17,659 nucleotides of DNA. It comes from Zychaea mexicana (Eukaryota > Mucoromycota > Mucoromycetes > Mucorales > Lichtheimiaceae). The translations under genes were made by a program, and so were the position numbers. This document shows positions 7,869 to 14,700 of this stretch, one piece after another. Under the pieces are notes generated by a model. It was not told the origin of the DNA. It did not search any database and saw only the letters and a list, made by a program, of their open reading frames with translations. Within the stretch, counting starts at the first letter, position 1. Every line of letters starts with the position of its first letter. The stretch spans positions 1 to 17,659 of the forward strand of contig NW_026516929.1 of assembly GCF_025766255.1 (NCBI RefSeq). Direction: 5' to 3'.

Positions 7869-9250
7869 AAATTTTCTTCTCTGCAACTTTTTACTTCCCC
7901 CCTTGATTCTTTTTACCCATTTCATTCCATACTATCAATCCTTTTTTCTCACCTGCTTCTTTTTGCTTTTGCATGAACTTGCTCGATCAACCCTAGCTTC
8001 TCTATCATAGTAGTTGAAGTATCAAAAAAGGCTGCAAGACTATATGACATGTCGGTAATGGGTAAAAACTAAGCAGGTATCTTTTTAAGATCTTAGGGGA
8101 AGGGGTATTAGGAAGAAAAAAGGTGCTCGCTGTTTCGGCATGACCACAGTCTATACTCCTTAGGGTGACTATGAGCAGCTGTACGCTGCTTCTACGCGTG
8201 ACTTACTTGATCCATATAATCGATTACTCGAACTACGCAACGTGCAACGCATAAGAGCGAACCATCTCGTCCTATGCTATTGCTGTATAACAGAAGCTGG
8301 CTCAAATGTAAGCACCGCTCCACAGGAGTGCACTTTATAGAGCACAGTACAGTGATGCAGCAATCACAAAAAACAAACTGTATTGGCTTATTACATGATG
8401 GTTGCCATGGCAATTAAAATCGTTGCAGTCAGATGCGCGAACCAACTCAATAAGGATCTTATACTCTGTATATAGCGCTTAAAAAGTAGTAGGGCAGTGA
8501 GAGTATGTATATGAAGTGCGCGCTGTGTTCTAGCATTGGTGAGTTGTGGTTGTCGTCCAGTTGTAAACCACATGCTGATCAGAGGTTGGCGTTAGATACA
8601 TGGCATAAAATGTTTGAGTAGTTCTATATAGCAATGACAGGTCTGATGTATCGAGTTCTTATTCTCATTCCTTTGCTATGTGGAAGGTATGACAGATAAC
8701 ATGGAGTACATTAGGCACACGACACTTGAAAAATAGATTCTTCGTAAGCAGCAGCGATCATTAACAATAATCATAATCTGATCGAAAGATAGGATTCTCG
8801 CTGGAAGCAAAAGTCTATAATCTCAGGATTGATAATTTAACAATCCAAAGGCGATAGTTCTTAATCCCAAGAACAGAAATATTTTCAAAAAGGGTGATTC
8901 CAAAGATCAGATTGCTTTGCCTTTTGTTGCCTAAATCTTTCAATTTTCCATGGTCACTTTACGTATCCAAAAGGATGTGTAATGCTCTCAGGAGCTATCT
9001 AAGGTACTTGAAATGCACAAAATGTAACGATAGGCGATAAATAGTGCAGGCGCAAACAGGCGTTATTATGAATGCTGTGTTACAGGCGAAAAATATCACA
9101 TTTAGACAAATATGTTGGCTGCAGCAATATTTGCTTTGCAGTTGGTCTAGCTATTTTTATTGGGTAGTACACGTATACAAAGGTAAGGGGATGGAGAGAA
9201 TTCTTTTAAAAGCTAGATTACTGTCATCACATTTCTCTTATTTTTGAACT
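7869..9250. other. Long stretch without recognisable genes
   Basis: The first 100 bases are pyrimidine-rich and could be the 3' part of transposase 1 or its element. From about 8000 the sequence is AT-rich with only short, unconvincing frames on both strands. I found no terminal inverted repeats, tRNA or clear splice-site pattern here. Short frames at 8192-8573 (-) and 9044-9247 (+) have no ATG-led, domain-like content. Confidence 0.5.
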
Positions 9251-9526
9251 ATGTCTTCAAGAATTGTTCCCACCATCACTACGTCTTTCTCAGGTGGAGA
9301 AGCTGTTGTTCCAAGTATTGATTTTTGTACGCAGAAACAGCGAGACAAATTTATCAATCTGTATTTCCTTAGAAGCAACGATAGGACGTGGGAACAAGCA
9401 GCCCAGGCTTCTGGAATATCAGATGATACTGCTGCTCAAATAATGAGAGAATTCAACGAGCAGTTGGACCATTATATCCGTGTTATGGATGCAATGAGTG
9501 AAGCTCGTGGTGATGAACCTGGTTAG
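9251..9526 (+). CDS. Orphan helix-turn-helix exon, possibly from a transposase
   Basis: A frame starting at ATG 9251 gives about 91 residues. After a Ser/Thr-rich start, residues from about 30 to 75 (QKQRDKFINLYFLR, then WEQAAQASGISDDTAAQIMR) have the spacing of a helix-turn-helix DNA-binding domain. An acidic tail follows. The frame ends GG-TAG within G|GTTAGT, so the stop may instead be a donor site, with the exon ending at 9521. The candidate first exon at 10700-10886 ends in the same way. I could not find a convincing next exon. Read literally it is a small HTH protein; it may equally be the first exon of a broken transposase or host regulator. I do not recognise a family. Confidence 0.4.
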   Translation: MSSRIVPTITTSFSGGEAVVPSIDFCTQKQRDKFINLYFLRSNDRTWEQAAQASGISDDTAAQIMREFNEQLDHYIRVMDAMSEARGDEPG

Positions 9527-9893
9527 TTTTTTGGTGCATTTATAGCTTGTGTAGCAGACCAAAACGCTCATATATGGTAAAATTTGCTAGTACTCTTGTG
9601 AATTCGAGTAAATGATATCATAAAGAAGTCATATCCGGTTTTTTTCAAGAGTGACTCGACTGCAATAGTTAAATTTCAACTACCTCGACGTTAGCCTAGT
9701 AAACAGAAGCATCTATAAAAAACCCATTTCTACTTACACACTTAGCAACTACAAACTGATACGTGTCTATTCAATCATCTGGACCGGGTCCTTTGTTTAC
9801 AAACATCCCAAATGCTGAGACACATGTATTTATTATCCTCCACCTTTTTTAAACTTTTTCATACTCCATATACTTCATGCATATAGCAAGCTA
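9527..9893. other. Spacer between the HTH exon and the MITE
   Basis: It is AT-rich, with no supported frame, RNA gene or repeat. Several TAG acceptor-like sites occur, but none restores a reading frame from the 9521 donor for long. Confidence 0.4.
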
Positions 9894-10282
9894 CAGTGAA
9901 CCCCCGCTTTTTGCAACAGCGGGAATACTGTCAAAAAAGTTGCAAAATCTGAGGAACTGCAAAATGTGAATATGTTACACAAGTGGGATCGATAAGCTGG
10001 CAATCACATCTTTCCTTATTTAGTTTAAAAGCTCTTAAATAATAGAATACAATAGTGTATCTCTTTTGTCACTGGTTCGAGTCTCACTGTCTCTGAAGCT
10101 TGAGATTAATATACAATATATAAGGCTGAAGCGGGAAATTGCAGGTCCCGATTTCCAAGTTGCAATCTGCAAAAACCGAGGAATCTGCAATTTTACTAAG
10201 TGTTGAGCGGGAATCTGCTCAAAAAAGTTGCAATAAGTGGGGATCTGCAATAAACGGGGGTGCAAAAAGCGGGGGTTCACTG
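9894..10282. mobile_element. 389-bp MITE with pogo-like terminal inverted repeats
   Basis: The left end at 9894 begins CAGTGAACCCCCGCTTTTTG and the right end at 10282 is its exact reverse complement; the perfect part is 22 bp. TA flanks both ends (9892-9893 and 10283-10284), the target duplication expected for Tc1/mariner-superfamily elements. CAGTG-AACC starts are typical of the pogo/Fot1/Tigger branch. Inside, TTGCA and GGAATCTGCA-like motifs recur near the right end. There is no transposase, so it would depend on one elsewhere. Nothing links it to the transposases in this window. Confidence 0.9.
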
Positions 10283-10699
10283 TATGATATAGTTTAAAAA
10301 CGAAGGTTGAATGGTGATATACTGTAGTAGGTGATATTGACTACTTAAAATTTCGAATTTGATGGGTTCTATCTCTAAACGCAGCTGTCGATCTGACAAC
10401 AGATGGCACATGTTAATCCTTTATTTGCTGCTGTTATGGGTTTTGTTTACTTATGTTTTCTTTATTAAGTACTTGGATCTTATTTGCTTACAAACATGAC
10501 AGTAATGTATTGGCCTAGGTTTAGAGGTGACACTTCCCCTTTTTTGGTGTGGTCGCTTCCAATTCTAAATACAAACCAGGTTGTAATATGTGGGGTCCCG
10601 TAGAACAACACATGATTTGTGGATCGAAACCTTTCTCCTATTTCAGAAACTATAGCATTCTCTCTCGCTTTATACTCCCTCTGAACCCTTGACCTGAAC
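10283..10699. other. Spacer upstream of transposase 2
   Basis: No supported gene. The last 60 bases before 10700 are pyrimidine-rich, with a weak TTTATAC at about 10668, and could serve as a leader for the 10700 exon. Confidence 0.35.
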
Positions 10700-10886
10700 A
10701 TGAACAGCTCTCCACATAAGTCAAAAACCCGTGCTTCTCGTTCATTGCATATACCTGCTTCTCGTTCATCGCACAGAGTGCAAAAGAGAAGTAAAGCACG
10801 CTCCACGGAAGTGGACGTCCCCACAATTATTAAGGGGATAAACGAGCTGAGCGTGTCTGAAACGCATAGTGACAATAATACATCTG
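10700..10886 (+). CDS. Candidate 5' exon of transposase 2 (Ser/Arg-rich)
   Basis: The frame opens at ATG 10700 and encodes about 62 residues, basic and Ser-rich at first (HKSKTRASRSLH, QKRSKARS), then VPTIIKGINELSVSETHSDN. It runs into a likely donor, G|GTTAGT, at 10887. A CTAAC branch site and TAG acceptor follow at 10921-10937, so an intron of 51 bp is credible. The phase is a problem: spliced at 10937 it continues as ENDEDIASILYGRGAK and stops, whereas the frame that reaches the transposase starts at 10938 in another phase. Either exon 2 carries a small frameshift or this exon belongs to another gene. Confidence 0.4.
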
Positions 10887-10940
10887 GTTAGTATGTCAAA
10901 ACCATCTACTTTTGGCTATTCTAACCTTAAAACATAGAGA

Positions 10941-12328
10941 ATGACGAAGATATTGCATCAATCTTGTATGGGAGAGGAGCCAAGTAGATGGCTACCAGAT
11001 ACAAACGCACCAGAGCCAGGTAAGTCTGTTTTAATTGTTTCTTATTTTTCGACTACTAAATTATATGATATCTAGATTCAGGCGAGGTTGTGCTTTTCGT
11101 TAATGATCAGAATGCCGATGATAATATTAGCGAGCAATCCGCTGATGAAATGGAAGTGGATACTGAAAACACAACCTTGTCCACTTTGAAGTCTCTTTTA
11201 CCATTTATCACTTTTCGACCGCCCTCAACTGAGGATGATATATCCAGCAACACAAGCGCACCAACAGCCAACGAGCCCGTCCTACGCAAGAAAACTCGCT
11301 TGGTCAAAAAACACCAGAGATACACAAAGAAGGAGATATTACTGGCTATGAACCAGGTGCTTAACAGGGGAATGTCGCTGGCGCAAGTTAGGCGTTTGTA
11401 TGGCATGCCCAAATCAACTGTTGGTGGGTATGTACAAAAATACAATACTGGTGAACTTACATTTTCTGCAGACGATGCAAGGCCAGTAAGGCGGTCAGTC
11501 ATTACCGATGCGGGCCATATATTTTTGAAAGATTTTGTAACCACCAACAACACGGCCACACTTGAGCAAATGCGCACGGCGTACCAAAAGAAGCATGATG
11601 TCATTCTTTCTTCAGCCACCATCTACCGACATCTTCTACGCAAATGCAGTTTGACTCTGAAACGGGCACAGCACTATCCAGCAGCGCGCACAAGCACAGA
11701 GACCAAGGAAAAGTGGGAAAACTATGTGCGTGAACACATACAAGATGGTAAACTTGACTACTTGTCGAACTGTGTTTTCATCGATGAAGCGTCCTTTACT
11801 GGTACGATGACAAGAAACTCAGCTTGGTCGATTCGTGGCACAGCTGCATATGTCAACGTTCCGGCAATGCGGACTGCATCGAAAACCTTGCTCGCAGCCA
11901 TCGGCCATACTGGCCTTGTCGAGGCTACCATTAGAACAGGCAAAGGAGGAGCAAAGGCAGTAGATTTTCTGGCTTTCCTCGGAAGTGTGATGGATAATCT
12001 TGACAAGGAAGAAAACCATGGGTATTACCTTGTCTGTGATAATGCGCCAATCCATACACCGGCATATATCACGCAAGCAGTAGAAGAGCGCGGATACCAC
12101 CTTGTCTTCCTTCCCCCCTACTCTCCCTTTCTAAACCCAATCGAAGAGTTCTTTTTAAAGGTAAAAAACCTTTACAAACAGGCGATCATCAAGGATAACG
12201 CCGAAAATGACGCACCAGCAGAAGGCCAGACTACAGAAGATCAGCCAACAGAAGAGAAAACTCCAGATTGGGAGAAATGCCTGATCAATGCAATCGGCCG
12301 CGTCCCGGTGAAAGATTATATTGCATAG
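10941..12328 (+). CDS. Tc1/mariner-type transposase 2, intact DD34E domain
   Basis: The model is ATG 10941 to a GTAAGT donor at 11020, an intron of 56 bp ending TATCTAG at 11075, then exon 11076-12328 (stop 12326-12328), about 443 residues. The phase matches (EP-D-SGEVVLF). After an acidic N-terminus comes a helix-turn-helix at residues 109-153 (RYTKKEILLAMNQVLNRGMS, then VRRLYGMPKSTVGGYVQKYN). A DDE domain follows: D263 in VFIDEASF, D348 in VCDNAPIH and E383 in NPIEEFF, with 34 residues between the last two and LPPYSPFLNP before the Glu. These are hallmarks of Tc1-like transposases. The C-terminus has an acidic, Thr/Pro/Glu-rich insert before PDWEKCLINAIGRV. I found no terminal inverted repeats around it, so it may be an old copy or a domesticated gene. 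The upstream exon remains unresolved. Confidence 0.78.
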
Positions 12329-12369
12329 ATCACGCACTCCACCACTTTCTTTCCCCGTTGCCTTGCAAA

Positions 12370-12495
12370 AGAAGACAACCTTTAATTACATACCTCATTT
12401 CCCGAGCTTCTCTTTTATTATCTCTCTATATGCCCTTTTCTTCTCGTAATTCTATTTCCTCTTTTCCATCTTGATCTCTTTTCTACTTTTCCATC
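12370..12495 (+). promoter_or_regulatory. CT-rich leader of the small gene
   Basis: A long pyrimidine-rich stretch (TTCTCTTTTATTATCTCTCT, CTTTTCTTCTCG, TTTCCTCTTTTCCATC) runs up to the ATG at 12496. Such leaders are common directly upstream of fungal start codons. No clear TATA box is seen apart from a CTCTATATGC at about 12425. Confidence 0.4.
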
Positions 12496-12737
12496 ATGCT
12501 CTTCACGCCCTTGTCGCGGAACTCTCGAAACAAGGAACATGTAGGCGTAGAACCTGAAACGCCAGCAGCTCAACTTATACAGGTGACTGTCGCACATTTA
12601 TAATCCAATTTTTTTGAATCTTTATCTTTTTCTGTTAGAGTAATCTAGTGCGTTCGGGAGAGATATGGTTCTCGTTGTTAGTACAGCAGCAGCAGGAGAA
12701 AGAGAAACAGAAACGACGCTTTGCTTTGACGAGATAG
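12496..12737 (+). CDS. Small two-exon gene, 61 residues, unknown function
   Basis: ATG 12496 opens a 29-codon exon (MLFTPLSRNSRNKE, ending AAQLIQ) that stops at a GTGACT donor (12583). The intron is 56 bp with a pyrimidine-rich TTTTTCTGTTAG end. The second exon at 12639-12737 is in phase and reads SNLVRSGEIWFSLLVQQQQE, then a Lys/Arg-rich end. Unspliced, the frame would stop within the intron, so the splice extends it. The CAG run encodes four Gln. An AATAAA lies 29 bases after the stop. The leader, intron and poly(A) signal together support a real gene. I recognise no domain; it might be a small coiled-coil protein. The donor is not the common GTAAGT/GTATGT type, which lowers confidence. Confidence 0.45.
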
Positions 12738-12765
12738 GTGTTTTTATACAATTATAAAGTAGCCC

Positions 12766-12771
12766 AATAAA
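12766..12771 (+). terminator. AATAAA poly(A) signal
   Basis: AATAAA sits 29 bases after the stop codon of the small + strand gene and just before the 3' end of the converging - strand frame, as expected between convergent genes. Confidence 0.45.
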
Positions 12772-12778
12772 GAAACGC

Positions 12779-13381
12779 CTAATGAACTCTATAGTACACA
12801 CTCCTCTGTGCATGTGTCCTTGTCGCAGGTCTTCTGTTTCTAACTTCTGACACTACTCTTCCGTGTGGTCCCAACGAAGACCAAGGAATAACTCTGTACT
12901 TTAGCACTGTTATCTCCTCCTTCGCCACTGCTTCTTTCTCCTTCTCTACTACTTCTTTGTCCTTTGTTAATGCTGCATCCACTGAATGCGTGCTTGCAAC
13001 GGGATTCTTCACAGATGTTGGGGGCTACAGAGAATATCAGAAAACATAGAGCATTATAAAATTGGCCAGTATATCAATCATAGTACCAGTTTTCAAAGTT
13101 AGGCTCCGTATCGCTTCAGTTACAAGGGCAATTGGACTAGGAGCTCGGTCTTCATCGTTAAGAGCGGTGGATGTTTTGGCTTGTTGCTTAGCGATATATT
13201 TTTTCAAGGACTTCAGTCCACGTGCAGCTTCTTCGATTTGCTCCTTAGTCGGCCTCGGTTTTGTCACAGATCCTTTCCTTGCTGAAGCCTTTCTCTTTTG
13301 CTGTTGCTGCTGTTTTGGAGATGATTGCTTCTTGACCTTTGCTATTATAGAGCACGGATGGACTTTGGGAGAAAGAGGCAA
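12779..13381 (-). CDS. Lys/Gln-rich hypothetical gene on the minus strand
   Basis: Two neighbouring minus-strand frames look like exons. The upstream one (13381 down to about 13087) encodes KKQSSPKQQQQQKRKASARK, then PTKEQIEEAARGLKSLKKYI and SPIALVTEAIRSLTLKTG: basic, then helical with coiled-coil potential. A GTACTA donor at 13086 and a TTCTCTGTAG acceptor ending at 13025 give a 62-bp intron. In that phase the second exon ends with a TAG at 12842-12840. A different frame over the same exon, richer in Lys and Glu (VVEKEKEAVAKEE), stays open to 12779 but needs another donor, for example GTAACT at about 13131. The start codon is not settled; an intron ending TATAATAG near 13344 is possible. No recognised family. 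It converges on the small + gene. Confidence 0.45.
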
Positions 13382-13522
13382 ACAAAAATTTTATCGGAAA
13401 TCACATGCATATAAAAGCTGTAATACGCAGGCATCCTTTTCCTTTTACTATCATCTACACCCACATTACATGATGACGACTATGACGCCGGTCATTTGTT
13501 TTCATACTTGTATGCACACGCA

Positions 13523-13549
13523 CATCATCATCATCATCATCATAATAAT
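13523..13549. repeat. (ATC)n microsatellite
   Basis: Seven ATC/CAT triplets in a row run into ATAATAATGG. This explains the Asp-run and Ile-run frames seen on the two strands here. Confidence 0.9.
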
Positions 13550-13931
13550 GGTCACCTCTTTTTTTACTGTGTGTACATACATTAATGCGATAATAATTAT
13601 ATTTCTTATGATGCATACAAACCACCACAACTATCATCCTCCTCTGCAATTCACTGTACTTGCACACACACGATGGCAACGACGATTACCTTTTTCCTTT
13701 TGCATATACCAACAACATTGCCGGTCCTGATTGATAAAGTAGTTATATATATTGATGAATGGAATGTAGATTTTATTATTGTTATTGCAGATGTTATGGT
13801 TGCTAAAAAAAAGTAATAGATCATACATTATGCTGTCATCATATCTCAGTTGTCTGCATTACGGGTGTAAGATGGGATTGAATGTCATTACAAGTGCTTC
13901 TTAGAACCTATAGACACCGCGCGAAAAGTCC

Positions 13932-13963
13932 AATATCAAGGGCTTTTAAAAGACCTTGATATT
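13932..13963. repeat. 32-bp near-perfect palindrome
   Basis: AATATCAAGG at 13932-13941 is mirrored by CCTTGATATT at 13954-13963, and the centre CTTTTAAAAG is itself palindromic; only one pair between them fails. It could form a cruciform or be a binding site. Function unknown. Confidence 0.7.
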
Positions 13964-13986
13964 TATATATAAAGAGGCAAGGTGTG

Positions 13987-14005
13987 CCCCCAACTTCTTT
14001 GGGGG
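13987..14005. repeat. GC-rich hairpin CCCCCAA/TTGGGGG
   Basis: A seven-base stem with loop CTTCT, followed by TTTTC. It looks like a bacterial terminator, but in this eukaryotic context it has no assigned role. Confidence 0.5.
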
Positions 14006-14636
14006 TTTTCAGAGAGTGGATGTGGTAGTTATGCATGAAGTTTCTGTTTGTATATATAAACTTACTATATTGGTCCAAAAAGCTCCCCAGTATATGCAAT
14101 AGCTGCAAGAATAGAACTTCATGTTAGTTACTCAATATTACATCGGATGAAGTACTCCGAGTGTATGCTTTCGTTACAAAGAGAAGTCTTTTATGATTTT
14201 TTTATCACATACACCAACATGCACCATTCCATGTACCTAAAAAAAAGTGACGGGTCTCGCACTACCACTGTTCTGCATCTTCATAATCCCCCTACAGCCC
14301 TTGCTTCAAAAGATCATGTGTACTTTTCATACTGCTCTCTTACAAACATATGCAAAGTGCCGAAAAATGCCGCTCTTATATATATAATTTGATGTCATGC
14401 CGAAACCAGTTGGATCCAAAAAAAAGGATGCTACAATGCATTTTTATATATAAAAACATTCTCAGCGTATTACAAAGCAGCACATGTTTTACGATGCTGA
14501 TAGAATGCGTTTATTTTTTTTTTCATTGTTGTGAATGACCAATGCGATTAAGTAGAGATTTGAAAAGTTAGGGACAGTGTAGGAGCAACAACCCCTGAAT
14601 TATTAAAGACGACCCCGTTCAAGGGAAGCTTTTTCT

Positions 14637-14646
14637 TATATAAAAG
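14637..14646 (+). promoter_or_regulatory. TATA-box candidate for the Tnp2 gene
   Basis: TATATAAAAG lies 64 bases before the ATG at 14701, a good match to a core TATA element at a plausible distance. Similar AT strings are frequent nearby, so this is only a candidate. Confidence 0.4.
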
Positions 14647-14700
14647 TGAATTCTTTTGAGGTTAATCTTTTATCTACATTCGCTTTTTTGCTGATGCATA

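Larger units (their letters stand above)
13382..14636. other. AT-rich intergenic stretch with small repeats
   Basis: Apart from the microsatellite and palindromes listed separately, I see only weak content. An 81-codon ATG frame at 14147-14392 has mixed composition and no motif, and I do not support it as a gene. TATATATAAA-type strings recur at 13964, 14050, 14378 and 14445. Confidence 0.45.

Noticed and set aside
10073..10090. tRNA or Pol III B box (GGTTCGAGTCT)
   Set aside because: There is no matching A box or cloverleaf, and it lies inside the MITE.
13987..14010. Rho-independent terminator
   Set aside because: It looks like one, but the window is eukaryotic with spliced genes; listed only as a hairpin.
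14147..14392. 81-residue ATG frame
   Set aside because: No motif, leader or splice signals; composition fits chance in this region.
14570..14600. Left terminal repeat of the Tnp2 element (CAGTGTAGGAGCAAC)
   Set aside because: The position suits an element end, but it does not start with CACTA, and the right end is outside the window, so it cannot be paired.
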